DNA of 64,000 nt from Ensifer canadensis (GCF_017488845.2 NZ_CP083371.1:1240001-1304000), one strand, 5' to 3'; counted from the stretch's first letter, positions 27,159-36,511 are shown. The notes: generated from the sequence alone by a model not told the origin. Translations and numbers: made by a program.

Positions 27159-27188
27159 TTGCGCAACATCTTGCAAAAGATTGCGCAA
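27159..27188. promoter_or_regulatory. Candidate Lrp-type operator, two TTGCGCAA palindromes
   Basis: The perfect 8-bp palindrome TTGCGCAA occurs at 27159-27166 and 27181-27188, 22 bp apart, i.e. on the same face of the helix. It lies between the ornithine cyclodeaminase start and the divergent lrp-like gene. Phased palindromes in a divergent promoter are typical targets of Lrp/AsnC octamers, so this is probably the operator of the neighbouring regulator. The motif is seen; binding is inferred. Confidence 0.55.
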
Positions 27189-27215
27189 ATTGTACAACTC
27201 ATCTATAAGATTTTT

Positions 27216-27641
27216 ATGCATATCTTCGATGACCTCGATCACCAGCTTATCTCGCTTCTGCGAGAAGACGGCCGCGCGCCCTACTCCAAGGTCGCCTCGG
27301 TTCTCGGCATATCGCGTGCAACCGTACAGACGCGCATCGACCGGCTGCTGGAAACCGGGGCGGTGCTGGGCTTCACATTGCGCGTCCGCCAGGACTATGA
27401 CCAGCGCGCCATTCGGGCAATCATGATGATCGAGGTCAGCGGGCGCACGACCACAAAGGTGATCAAATTCCTTCGCGGCCTGCCCGAACTCTATGCTCTC
27501 CACACCACCAATGGCGCCTGGGACATGGTGGCCGAAATTCGCGCCAACAGCCTCAGCGACTTCGACCGCATCCTGCGCGAGGTCCGCGACGTCGAAGGCG
27601 TGCTCAACAGCGAGACGAGCATACTTCTCAGCACCATCTGA
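27216..27641 (+). CDS. Lrp/AsnC family transcriptional regulator
   Basis: A 141-residue Lrp-type regulator. The N-terminal HTH runs LDHQLISLLREDGRAPYSKV then GISRATVQTRIDRLLE; the C-terminal RAM/effector domain begins around residue 60 with FTLRVRQDY and ends in GVLNSETSILLS. Start is the ATG at 27216 (MHIFDDLDHQ). Divergent from the ornithine cyclodeaminase operon, it most likely activates it in response to ornithine or arginine, as in other rhizobial ornithine-cyclodeaminase systems. Confidence 0.93.
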   Translation: MHIFDDLDHQLISLLREDGRAPYSKVASVLGISRATVQTRIDRLLETGAVLGFTLRVRQDYDQRAIRAIMMIEVSGRTTTKVIKFLRGLPELYALHTTNGAWDMVAEIRANSLSDFDRILREVRDVEGVLNSETSILLSTI

Positions 27642-27676
27642 CATCTGCGCGTCCCCCCGCCATCACCAATACAGGC

Positions 27677-28204
27677 ATGACCGTGAGCCACATTCCCCAG
27701 ATCGATTACGACACCGCTTCCGACGCTATCCGTGCCGCCCACGACGAGGAGGTCCAAGTCCGTGGCCGCATGACCAATATGAAGCGTACCCTCTTGCATT
27801 CGCCGACGGCGCACCGGATCTATGCCGAGTGGTTCACGCTGCGGGAGGAGTTGCGGCCTGTTCTCGACGACCGGGCGATCTGGCTGCTCTCGCATGCAAT
27901 CTCCGAGGCGATGAAATCGCCGATCGCGATGGGCTTTTTCCGCCGCGCCTTCGCCAATTCCGGCGCCGACTTCCATTCCCTCGTGCCGACCGAGGACGAA
28001 CAGCGGCTGATCGATTTCGGCCGGGCGATCGTCGCCAATTCGAATGCGGTGCCGGCAGAGATCTGGGACGGGTTGAAAGCGCGCTATGACAATGCGGCGC
28101 TCGTCAACCTCGTGGCATTTGCGGGGATCATGGTCGCAACCGCGCTGTTCAACAACGTGGTCGAAGTCGAATTCGATAGGGAATTGGCGCCGTTCATGGA
28201 TTGA
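27677..28204 (+). CDS. AhpD-fold (carboxymuconolactone decarboxylase-like) protein
   Basis: A 175-residue, mostly helical protein starting MTVSHIPQIDYDT. The pattern with RMTNMKRTLLHSPTAHRIYAE and a hydrophobic C-terminal helix (LVNLVAFAGIMVATALFNNV) matches AhpD-fold/CMD-like hypothetical proteins. The C-x-x-C redox pair of true AhpD is absent, so peroxidase activity is not predicted. It lies 35 bp after lrp on the same strand and may share its transcript. Specific function unknown. Confidence 0.7.
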   Translation: MTVSHIPQIDYDTASDAIRAAHDEEVQVRGRMTNMKRTLLHSPTAHRIYAEWFTLREELRPVLDDRAIWLLSHAISEAMKSPIAMGFFRRAFANSGADFHSLVPTEDEQRLIDFGRAIVANSNAVPAEIWDGLKARYDNAALVNLVAFAGIMVATALFNNVVEVEFDRELAPFMD

Positions 28205-28211
28205 GCGGGCC

Positions 28212-28234
28212 GTGGCCCGAGACGGTCGGGCCAC
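28212..28234. terminator. Stem-loop between convergent genes
   Basis: Perfect 9-bp stem GTGGCCCGA / TCGGGCCAC with a 5-nt loop, in the 44-bp gap between the AhpD-fold gene and the convergent osmC-like gene. There is no U-run, but the position fits a bidirectional terminator. Confidence 0.6.
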
Positions 28235-28248
28235 TCATACAAAGAGGG

Positions 28249-28677
28249 TCAATCTGCGTATCGGGTCACAAATTCCGGGTTGCCGCGCAAGGTGTTGCTG
28301 ACGGTGCAGATTTCATTTTCGGCAGCCTCGGCAATGGCATGCCGGGTCGCGTCGTCAAAATCGCCTTTGATGTCGAAGACGATCTCGAATTTCCCGATCC
28401 GTGACGGTTCGTCATGGGCCTTCTCGCCCGTCACCCTGGCGCTGACTTCGGTCAACCGGTCGAGGACGCCAAAACGGCTGGCGGCAATGCGGGCGCTCAA
28501 TACCAGGCAGCTGGCGAGCGAAGCATAGAGCAGGTCAAGCGGTCCGTAGCCCGGCTGCGACGGGCCCGTCACGATATCCAGTTCGCCGCCGGTAACCGAA
28601 GTCACGTGCGGAAAGCCGGTCCTGCCCACCACTGCCGTGGCGCCTGTTTCTCGCGTCCTTACCTTCACGTCTGCCAT
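28249..28677 (-). CDS. OsmC family protein
   Basis: A 142-residue OsmC/Ohr-superfamily protein; members reduce organic or fatty-acid hydroperoxides with a cysteine pair. The landmark helix GPLDLLYASLASCLVLSARI carries the peroxidatic Cys; the second Cys is in ENEICTVSNTL near the C-terminus. Start at MADVKVRTRETGA; an ATG six codons upstream is also possible. It stands alone, downstream of hairpins that follow the peptide-binding-protein gene. Confidence 0.88.
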   Translation of the reverse strand: MADVKVRTRETGATAVVGRTGFPHVTSVTGGELDIVTGPSQPGYGPLDLLYASLASCLVLSARIAASRFGVLDRLTEVSARVTGEKAHDEPSRIGKFEIVFDIKGDFDDATRHAIAEAAENEICTVSNTLRGNPEFVTRYAD

Positions 28678-28748
28678 TTTACTCGCCTTCTCCAATGTTC
28701 GCAGAATCGGGTTCAGCCACTACGCAGAAGTCCCGATTCGGCCGTGGT

Positions 28749-28815
28749 GCCGCGGGTCACAAGTGGCCCGCGGCTCTGATATGTCCGCGCTCAGTTGCAG
28801 GTGCAAGTGAGCGCG
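28749..28815. terminator. Tandem hairpins after the peptide-binding-protein gene
   Basis: Two inverted repeats lie in the gap downstream of the leftward binding-protein gene: GCCGCGGG / CCCGCGGC (28749-28774, extended by CAC/GTG) and CGCGCTCA / TGAGCGCG (28786-28815, with inner TTGC/GCAA). Neither has a long U-run; together they probably end or process the binding-protein transcript before osmC. Confidence 0.5.
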
Positions 28816-28823
28816 CACAGGAA

Positions 28824-30416
28824 TCAGTTCTTTTTGACGAGGCGGTAGAAGACGAAGTCGGAGGTAGCGCCGTTGACGTAACCTTCGACCTTGTCCTTCA
28901 TCGCAACCTGAGTTGCGGCCTGGAACATGATCACGATCGGTGACGTTTCCTGCACCTTGCGCTGCAGGTCGACATAGAGCGCCGAACGCTTGGCCGGATC
29001 GGCTTCCTTCAACGCAGCTTTCGTCGCTTCGTTGAGCTCTGCCGGGACTGCCCAGCCGTTACGCCATGTGGTCGTCGACTGATACTTGTCGTCCGCATTG
29101 TCTTCGTTATAGGCGAAGGCCTTTGCGTTCGAGTGCGGGTCCATGAAATCAGGGCCCCAATAGAGCAGCATGGCCTCATGCGTACGGGCACGGTATTTGG
29201 TGATGACCTGGCTGCCGGTTCCCGGGATGATGTCGAAGTTGATGCCGGCTTCGGCGAAGGAAGCCTGCAGCGACTGTGCCATGTCGGTGAACGGCGTCGA
29301 GTTGATAACATCGAGCGTCACCTTGATCGGCGTCTGGATGCCGGCATCGGCAAGGATCTTCTTCGCCTTTTCGACATCGTAGGTATAAGGCGTTTCGTCG
29401 AGCGAGCCCGGGAAGCCCTTCGGCCAGAAGGCCTGGTGGACCTCCATCTGGCCCTTCAGGAAGCTGTCAGTCATGCCCTTGTAGTCGACGAGATAACGGG
29501 CTGCTTCCCAGACGGCTGGCGGCTGCAGGGCTGCGGCCTTCTGGTTGAACGACAGGAAGTGGACGGCCGCCTGTGGGTAGGATTCGACCTTCATGCCGCT
29601 CTTGGCCCCAAGGCTTGCGACCTGGTCGGGCGTCAGGTTCTTCGCCATGTCGACGTCGCCGGTTTCAAGCATCAGCTGCTGGGTTGCGGCTTCCGCAACG
29701 TGACGGATGATCACGCCCTTGATGGCCGGAGCGCCGCCGAAATAGTTCGGGTTGCTCTGCAGGTTCAGAAGTTCCCCGGCGCGGAAAGCCTTGAGCACGA
29801 ACGGGCCGGAACCGGCCGAGTTCGCCTTGAGCCAGGCATTGCCGTAGTCGCCGTCGGCTTCGTTCGCCTTGACGGCTTCCGCGTCGACGACCGAGGCCGG
29901 ACGTGCCGCCAGAACGTTGAGTACGAACGCCGACGAGAAGTCGCCTTCATACTTGATCGTGACCTTGTTGCCGTCGGCAGTCACCATCTTGTCGATATTT
30001 TCAGGTGTCCAGCCGAGCTGCGTCAGGATGAAGGCAGGCGCCTTGTTGAGCGCGACGACGCGCTTGAAGGAGTAGACAACATCTTCGCCACGCAGCGGGT
30101 TGCCGGAGGAGAAGGTGACGCCATCTCGCAGGGTGAAGGTGATCGTCTTTGCCGCATCGTCGGCGGTCCATTCGCTGGCAAGACCAGGCGAAAGCTTCAG
30201 GACGTCGGGCGCATCATATTGCACCAAACGGTCATAGGTCTGCGTCACATATTCGCCGGACGAAAACTCGTAGGCTTCGGCCGGATCGATGCTGACGATA
30301 TCGTCGATGTTCTGGGCAACCACCAGCACTTCGGCCGGGGTCTCCGCCAAAGCTGCCGGAGCCACGCTCAGCATAAGGGATGCCGCGAAAACCGCGGCCT
30401 TGAACATTCTCATCAT
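28824..30416 (-). CDS. Peptide/opine-type ABC substrate-binding protein (family 5)
   Basis: A 530-residue DppA/OppA-family periplasmic protein with a signal peptide (MMRMFKAAVFAASLMLSVA, cleavage near ALAETP). Family-5 landmarks: DIVSIDPAEAYEFSSGEYV, the LVQYDAPDVLKLSPGLASEW segment, FTLRDGVTFSSGNPL. The matching permeases and ATPases are on the opposite strand at 31231-34795, with a regulator between. Substrate is unknown; family-5 proteins bind peptides but also opines, sugars and nickel. It lies 7 bp after the XRE-cupin gene and is probably its co-transcript. Confidence 0.92.
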   Translation of the reverse strand: MMRMFKAAVFAASLMLSVAPAALAETPAEVLVVAQNIDDIVSIDPAEAYEFSSGEYVTQTYDRLVQYDAPDVLKLSPGLASEWTADDAAKTITFTLRDGVTFSSGNPLRGEDVVYSFKRVVALNKAPAFILTQLGWTPENIDKMVTADGNKVTIKYEGDFSSAFVLNVLAARPASVVDAEAVKANEADGDYGNAWLKANSAGSGPFVLKAFRAGELLNLQSNPNYFGGAPAIKGVIIRHVAEAATQQLMLETGDVDMAKNLTPDQVASLGAKSGMKVESYPQAAVHFLSFNQKAAALQPPAVWEAARYLVDYKGMTDSFLKGQMEVHQAFWPKGFPGSLDETPYTYDVEKAKKILADAGIQTPIKVTLDVINSTPFTDMAQSLQASFAEAGINFDIIPGTGSQVITKYRARTHEAMLLYWGPDFMDPHSNAKAFAYNEDNADDKYQSTTTWRNGWAVPAELNEATKAALKEADPAKRSALYVDLQRKVQETSPIVIMFQAATQVAMKDKVEGYVNGATSDFVFYRLVKKN

Positions 30417-30423
30417 CGCTCTC

Positions 30424-31110
30424 CTATTTTCGATGAGGTTTGGTTTTTGTTGTCGTCGCCGGCTTGGGGGTTGCCTGAGGCATACCGGTCTCGTTGGGCA
30501 AGGGTGTACGGGATCGGAACAGAGGCAGGGTGCCGGTCCAGATCAGCCGGACGGGCCGATCCGTCTTGTTCCACCAGTAGTGTGGCTGGATACCCCGAAA
30601 ATGCAGGCCGTCGCCGGGGGTAATTGTGGTCTCGTCGTCATCGAGACCGAACAGGATTTCGCCCTGCAGGACGTACACCAGTTCCTCGCCCTCATGGCTG
30701 AACACCTCCGAGCGGTGTCCGGCGGGGATGGTGATGACGAAGCTGGATAGCTGGTTCCCGGCAAAGTCCGCACCGATCCGCTCATAGGACACCGGCGAGC
30801 CGCCGACGGAAAAGACCATGCGCTCGCTGGCGCGTGACAGACCGGTATCGATCGCCGGTGCCAGGATGAAGTGGTTGAGCTCGGCGTTCAGCCCCTGGGC
30901 GATCTGCGCAAGCGTGCCGAGGGAAGGCATGGCGAGATCGCGCTCGATCTGGCTGAGATAGCCAACCGATACCCCCGCAGCATCGCTCAGCGCCTGCAGC
31001 GTCATATGCATCTGCCGCCGGCGCGCACGCAACAGCGCGCCGATCCGCGGCTGGCCCGCAGTCGCGGCCCTGGCGGATGCGGTCTCTGCATCCTCAGATG
31101 GCACGGTCAC
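30424..31110 (-). CDS. XRE family regulator with C-terminal cupin sensor
   Basis: A 228-residue regulator. HTH: MTLQALSDAAGVSVGYLSQIERDLAMPS, shortened here to its recognisable GVSVGYLSQIER core (about residues 46-57). Cupin_2 sensor: HRSEVFSHEGEELVYVLQGE, then GDGLHFRGIQPHYWWNKT. A Lys/Thr-rich tail (KPATTTKTKPHRK) is unusual. GTG start with a GGAG box nine bases upstream. Such proteins usually repress the adjacent transport or catabolic operon and are released by a small ligand. It sits between the two halves of the Dpp-type importer and can control both. Confidence 0.92.
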   Translation of the reverse strand: MTVPSEDAETASARAATAGQPRIGALLRARRRQMHMTLQALSDAAGVSVGYLSQIERDLAMPSLGTLAQIAQGLNAELNHFILAPAIDTGLSRASERMVFSVGGSPVSYERIGADFAGNQLSSFVITIPAGHRSEVFSHEGEELVYVLQGEILFGLDDDETTITPGDGLHFRGIQPHYWWNKTDRPVRLIWTGTLPLFRSRTPLPNETGMPQATPKPATTTKTKPHRK

Positions 31111-31230
31111 AATGGATTCTCCTCACCAGTAAAATTTTTTTGATTTAAGCAAACTTATTTATATACTCCAAGCGAATTCTTGCGCTATCGACAGCCGCGA
31201 CCGCAAGCGAACGAGGGATGGAATCGCCAC
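31111..31230. promoter_or_regulatory. AT-rich divergent promoter region of split Dpp-type importer
   Basis: The 120-bp gap between the XRE-cupin gene and the first permease gene is the most AT-rich stretch nearby (31131-31176). It contains the small inverted repeat TAAG-CAAA-CTTA (31146-31157). It should hold both promoters and the operator of the XRE-cupin regulator. Confidence 0.4.
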
Positions 31231-32307
31231 GTGGCAAACAACAACACGACTACAGCGCCCGCGCCGACGCGCCGCGCCGGGGCACAAAGCCCGGGCAGAC
31301 GGCGCCTTTTTTCGCTGCTTGGCTTTCTCGTCACGCTTGGCGTGACCTTCATCGGGCTGCTCGCAATCACCTTCTTCATCGGCCGCATCGTGCCGATCGA
31401 CCCAGTGCTCGCCGTCGTCGGCGACCGTGCCCCCGTCGCCGTCTATGAGCGCGTCCGCGAGGAAATGGGTCTCGATCGACCGCTGGCCGCCCAGTTCGTC
31501 AGCTATGTCGGCGATGTGGTCACCGGCAACTTCGGCACGGCAGTATCAACCGGCAAGCCGGTGATCGAGGATCTCGCCCGGGTCTTCCCGGCGACGCTGG
31601 AGATGGCGACGCTCGGCATCATCCTCGGCGTACTGATCGGCGTGCCGCTCGGCGTCGTCGCCGCAAGCCGCCGCGGCTCCTGGCTCGATCAGGGCATCCG
31701 CGTCGTCGGCCTGCTCGGTTATTCGGTGCCGGCCTTCTGGCTCGGCCTCGTCGGGCTCGCCGTCTTCTACGCGAAGCTGAAATGGGTCGGCGGCCCTGGT
31801 CGGGTCGATATCTTCTACGACGGCGTCGTCACCCCGATCACCGGCCTTATCCTCGTCGACAGCATCATCGCCGGCGACTGGGAGATCTTCCGCAACGCGG
31901 TCTGGCATCTCATCCTGCCGGCGTCCTGCCTCGGCTTCTTCTCGCTTGCCTATATCGCCCGCATGACACGGTCCTTCATGCTCGATCAGTTGAGCCAGGA
32001 ATATGTGACGACGGCGCGGGTCAAGGGCGTTCCGGAACGGCTCGTGATCTGGCGCCATGCCTTCCGCCCGATCCGCGTGCCGCTGATCACCGTCATAGGG
32101 CTTTCCTATGCCGGCCTGCTCGAAGGCTCCGTGATGATCGAGACGATCTTTTCGTGGCCCGGCATCGGCAACTACCTGACCGTCGCCCTGCTCAACGCCG
32201 ACATGGCGGCCGTCCTCGGCTCGACCCTGGTGATCGGCGCGGTCTTCATCGGCATCAACAAGATATCGGACGTGCTCTATCGCGTGCTCGATCCGCGTGC
32301 GCGCTAG
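31231..32307 (+). CDS. Peptide-type ABC transporter permease (DppB type)
   Basis: A 358-residue permease with an N-terminal Thr/Ala/Pro-rich lead (about 30 residues) before the first helix LFSLLGFLVTLGVTFIGLLA. DppB hallmarks are ERVREEMGLDRPLAAQFVSY, FGTAVSTGKPV and the coupling loop EYVTTARVKGVPERLVIWRH. GTG start at 31231 with GAGGGATGG upstream; a TTG 17 codons earlier is possible. It is the first gene of the rightward half of the importer. Confidence 0.9.
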   Translation: MANNNTTTAPAPTRRAGAQSPGRRRLFSLLGFLVTLGVTFIGLLAITFFIGRIVPIDPVLAVVGDRAPVAVYERVREEMGLDRPLAAQFVSYVGDVVTGNFGTAVSTGKPVIEDLARVFPATLEMATLGIILGVLIGVPLGVVAASRRGSWLDQGIRVVGLLGYSVPAFWLGLVGLAVFYAKLKWVGGPGRVDIFYDGVVTPITGLILVDSIIAGDWEIFRNAVWHLILPASCLGFFSLAYIARMTRSFMLDQLSQEYVTTARVKGVPERLVIWRHAFRPIRVPLITVIGLSYAGLLEGSVMIETIFSWPGIGNYLTVALLNADMAAVLGSTLVIGAVFIGINKISDVLYRVLDPRAR

Positions 32308-32319
32308 GGAGAAGCGGAC

Positions 32320-33225
32320 ATGACAACACTTCGCGACTGGCTGATCGACGACAGCCCCGCCTCGCCGATGCAAGCGCGCCTTGGCAGGTTCTACCGGATT
32401 TTCGGCGCGCTGATGCACAATCCGCTCGCCGTGGTCGGCGCGATCATCATCCTGGTGCTCGTGTTGACCGCACTGTTCGCACCCTGGATCGCGACGCATG
32501 ATCCGCTTCGCCAGGCACTCGGCGAGCGCCTGCTGCCGCCAAGTGCCGAGCATTGGATGGGAACCGACGAACTCGGCCGCGATATCTGGTCGCGCGTCGT
32601 CTACGGTGCACGCATCACGCTGGCGATTGTGACGCTGGTGGCGGTGCTCGCAGCGCCCGCCGGCCTGGTGATCGGTGTTGCCGCCGGCTATTTCGGCGGC
32701 TGGGTCGATCGCATCCTCATGGGCATCACCGACATTTTCCTGTCGCTGCCCAAGCTGATCCTGGCGCTTGCCTTTGTCGCGGCGCTTGGTCCCGGCATCG
32801 AAAATGCGATCATCGCCATCGCCATCACCTCCTGGCCGGGTTACGCCCGTGTCGCCCGTGCCGAGACGATGACCTTCAAGAACTCGGAATTCATCTCGGC
32901 CGTGCGGCTGCTCGGTGCGTCGAGCCTCCGGGTCAATCTCGGTCACGTCCTGCCGCTCTGCACCTCTTCGATGATCGTGCGCGTCACGCTGGACATGGCC
33001 GGCATCATCCTGACGGCAGCCGGCCTCGGCTTTATCGGGCTGGGCGCCCAGCCGCCGCTTCCCGAATGGGGTGCGATGATCTCGCGCGGCCGTTCCTTCA
33101 TTCTCGACCAGTGGTGGGTGGCAACCATGCCAGGCTTTGCCATCATCCTCGTCAGCCTCGGCTTCTGCTTCCTTGGAGACGGTCTGCGCGATGTGCTCGA
33201 TCCGAAGAGCGGGGAGCAACGCTGA
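32320..33225 (+). CDS. Peptide-type ABC transporter permease (DppC type)
   Basis: A 301-residue partner permease. The N-terminal segment, first helix AVVGAIIILVLVLTALFAPW and the periplasmic HWMGTDELGRDIWSRVVYGA are typical of DppC/OppC. The coupling loop is SAVRLLGASSLRVNLGHVLP. The stop overlaps the following ATPase start by one base (TGATG). Confidence 0.95.
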   Translation: MTTLRDWLIDDSPASPMQARLGRFYRIFGALMHNPLAVVGAIIILVLVLTALFAPWIATHDPLRQALGERLLPPSAEHWMGTDELGRDIWSRVVYGARITLAIVTLVAVLAAPAGLVIGVAAGYFGGWVDRILMGITDIFLSLPKLILALAFVAALGPGIENAIIAIAITSWPGYARVARAETMTFKNSEFISAVRLLGASSLRVNLGHVLPLCTSSMIVRVTLDMAGIILTAAGLGFIGLGAQPPLPEWGAMISRGRSFILDQWWVATMPGFAIILVSLGFCFLGDGLRDVLDPKSGEQR

Positions 33226-34058
33226 TGAACCCGCTTCTCGAAATCGAAAACCTGCGCGTCACCTTCCCGACGCCGCGCGGCGACCTTGAGGTCGTCCGTG
33301 GCCTCTCCTTCACGCTCGGCCGCGAACGCCTTGGGATCGTCGGCGAGAGCGGTTCGGGAAAGTCGATGACCGGCCGCTCGATCCTGAAACTGGTGCGCGC
33401 ACCGGGCCGGGTAACGGCAGACAAGCTGACCTTCGACGGCATCGACCTGCTGACACGCTCCGAACGGCAGATGCGCCCGATCCGCGGCGCCCGCATCTCG
33501 ATGGTGATGCAGGACCCGAAGTTCTCGCTGAACCCGGTGATGACGATCGGCGAACAGATCGCCGAGGCCTTGCTGACGCATCAGCGTATGCCGCGCCGCG
33601 AAGTGAACAACCGCGTTCTGACCATGCTGGAATCGGTCCGGATCGCCGACCCGGAGCGCGTTGCGAAACTTTACCCGCACGAAGTTTCCGGCGGCATGGG
33701 CCAGCGCGTCATGATCGCAATGATGCTGATCCCGGAACCCGACCTCCTGATCGCCGACGAACCGACTTCGGCGCTCGACGTCTCGGTGCAGGCACAGGTC
33801 CTCGACATCATCGACGAACTGGTCAAGCGCAAGGGCATGGGCCTGATCTTCATCAGCCACGACCTCAACCTTGTTTCGAGCTACTGCGACCGGATCCTGG
33901 TGATGAACACCGGCGAGGTCGTGGAAGAGTGCAAGGCGGGCGAATTGATGAATGCCAAACACCCCTATACCCGTGGTCTGATCGCTTCGATCCCGCGTCT
34001 CGACGAAACCCGGACCGAGCTTCCCGTGCTCGACCGCAGCGCATGGGCAAAGAAATGA
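33225..34058 (+). CDS. Peptide-type ABC transporter ATP-binding protein (DppD type)
   Basis: A 277-residue ATPase. It starts MNPLLEIENLRVTFPTPRGD; Walker A is GESGSGKSM, signature VSGGMGQRVMIAMML, Walker [19 protein letters not shown]. The C-terminal extension is short and lacks the cysteine-rich OppD tail seen in the second Dpp-type system of this window (49141-50154). Its stop overlaps the start of the second ATPase gene (ATGA). Confidence 0.94.
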   Translation: MNPLLEIENLRVTFPTPRGDLEVVRGLSFTLGRERLGIVGESGSGKSMTGRSILKLVRAPGRVTADKLTFDGIDLLTRSERQMRPIRGARISMVMQDPKFSLNPVMTIGEQIAEALLTHQRMPRREVNNRVLTMLESVRIADPERVAKLYPHEVSGGMGQRVMIAMMLIPEPDLLIADEPTSALDVSVQAQVLDIIDELVKRKGMGLIFISHDLNLVSSYCDRILVMNTGEVVEECKAGELMNAKHPYTRGLIASIPRLDETRTELPVLDRSAWAKK

Positions 34059-34795
34059 CGGCGCTTTCCCTCAAGAACCTCGACATCTTCTACGGCGACG
34101 CGCACATCACGCACGACGTCAATCTCGAGATTGCCGATGGCGAAAGCTTTGCGCTCGTCGGCGAGAGCGGCTCGGGCAAGTCGACGGTGCTGAAGGCAAT
34201 CGCCGGCCTTGCTCCCGAGTGGACCGGAGAGATCAACGTCTTCGGCAAGCCGCGCAGCCACGGTATCGACCGGGCCTTCTCCCGTCAGTGCCAGATGGTG
34301 TTTCAGGATCCCTACGGTTCGCTGCATCCGCGCAAGACCGTCGATGCCACGCTCGGCGAAGCGTTGACCATTCACGGCATCGGAAATCGCAGCGCGCGTA
34401 TTGAAGAAGTGATGTCCTCCGTCGGCCTCGACCGGAAATTCCGCTTCCGCTTTCCGCACCAGCTCTCCGGCGGCCAGCGCCAGCGCGTCGCCATTGCGCG
34501 TGCACTGATGCTGAAGCCGAAGGTGCTGTTGCTCGACGAGCCTACCTCGGCACTCGACGTGTCGGTACAGGCGGAAATCCTGAACCTGCTCAAGCGTTTG
34601 CGGCAGGAACAGAACCTGACTTTCCTCATGGTCACCCACAACCTTCCAGTCGTTTCCTTCCTTTGCGACCGGCTGGCAGTGATGCGGCAGGGCCGCATCG
34701 TCGAAGTGGCCGATGTCGCCGACCTCAAGCGTGGCGACCTCAAGGACCCCTATTCGCGCGAACTGATGCACATCAGCGCAGCGCACGCGAACTAA
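34055..34795 (+). CDS. Peptide-type ABC transporter ATP-binding protein (DppF type)
   Basis: A 246-residue ATPase, partner of the DppD-type subunit. Walker [10 protein letters not shown], signature [15 protein letters not shown], Walker [19 protein letters not shown]. It lacks the C-terminal oligopeptide domain found in full-length DppF (about 330 residues), so it is one of the short forms. Translation is coupled to the preceding gene. Confidence 0.93.
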   Translation: MTALSLKNLDIFYGDAHITHDVNLEIADGESFALVGESGSGKSTVLKAIAGLAPEWTGEINVFGKPRSHGIDRAFSRQCQMVFQDPYGSLHPRKTVDATLGEALTIHGIGNRSARIEEVMSSVGLDRKFRFRFPHQLSGGQRQRVAIARALMLKPKVLLLDEPTSALDVSVQAEILNLLKRLRQEQNLTFLMVTHNLPVVSFLCDRLAVMRQGRIVEVADVADLKRGDLKDPYSRELMHISAAHAN

Positions 34796-34813
34796 TCAAC
34801 ATTCCAAGGACTT

Positions 34814-35323
34814 ATGATGAACAGTGAACAGATCGCTGCCGCGTTGGCTGAATTCGACGCGGCGATTGCCAAGGACATCGACGCGGACGCCGTATGGGGC
34901 GCGCTTCAGACGCTTTGCCGCCAGGTGATCGGCGCCAAGCTCTTCACGATCATGACCGTCGACATGGTCAACGAAGTCGCCCGTCGCGCCTATACCTCGC
35001 ATCCGGAGGAATACCCGACCTCCGGCACCAAGCCGATCCGCTACGACAGCTGGTTCGACATCGTGCACAAGGCGCATCAGACCTTCGTCGCCAATACGAT
35101 TGTCGACATCTCCAAGGTATTCGGCGACCACGAAACGATCTGGGCACTCGGCTGCGGATCGGTCGCCAACATCCCCGTCGTTGTCGGTGGCGAACTGCTC
35201 GGAACCGTCAACTGCCTCGACGTCGAACATCATTACACGCCCGAGCGCGTTGCCCTGTCGAAGCATCTGGAACTGCCGGCCAAGCTGGCTTTCCTCGCCG
35301 CCGCTCGCTCGGCCAAGAACTGA
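34814..35323 (+). CDS. GAF domain-containing protein
   Basis: A 169-residue soluble protein made of one GAF-like domain. Landmarks: ALQTLCRQVIGAKLFTIMTV, the WFDIVHKAHQTFVANTI segment, and VANIPVVVGGELLGTVNCLD, the closing strands of the GAF sheet. No output domain is attached. It follows the DppF-type ATPase by 18 bp and ends before a hairpin, so it is the last gene of the importer operon. Similar stand-alone GAF proteins occur beside ABC importers in rhizobia; role unknown, perhaps ligand sensing or modification. Confidence 0.78.
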   Translation: MMNSEQIAAALAEFDAAIAKDIDADAVWGALQTLCRQVIGAKLFTIMTVDMVNEVARRAYTSHPEEYPTSGTKPIRYDSWFDIVHKAHQTFVANTIVDISKVFGDHETIWALGCGSVANIPVVVGGELLGTVNCLDVEHHYTPERVALSKHLELPAKLAFLAAARSAKN

Positions 35324-35329
35324 CATGTC

Positions 35330-35360
35330 GTGGCCGGGGGCATCGATTGCCCTCGGCCAC
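35330..35360. terminator. Stem-loop between convergent operons
   Basis: GTGGCCGGGGGCA (35330-35342) pairs with TGCCCTCGGCCAC (35348-35360), 13 bp with one mismatch, 5-nt loop. It lies between the GAF gene and the convergent sugar-importer ATPase gene. Confidence 0.75.
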
Positions 35361-35369
35361 GCCTTTGCC

Positions 35370-36461
<1,092 letters not shown>

Positions 36462-36511
36462 GCTGACGCCTTTTCTGCTGACGATAGCCGGCGCGAAAAG
36501 CGACCGGGATA

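Noticed and set aside
26039..27202. Ornithine cyclodeaminase start at 27202 or 27169.
   Set aside because: These starts add non-family sequence, overlap the TTGCGCAA operator and lack a ribosome-binding site; GTG 27088 aligns with known enzymes.
31546..33219. A 557-codon leftward frame antisense to the Dpp-type permeases.
   Set aside because: His/Asp/Arg-rich product with no membrane or enzyme motifs; a shadow of the permease genes.
32553..34058. A 501-codon version of the DppD-type ATPase.
   Set aside because: The first 220 codons are an out-of-frame reading of the DppC gene; the real start is at 33225.
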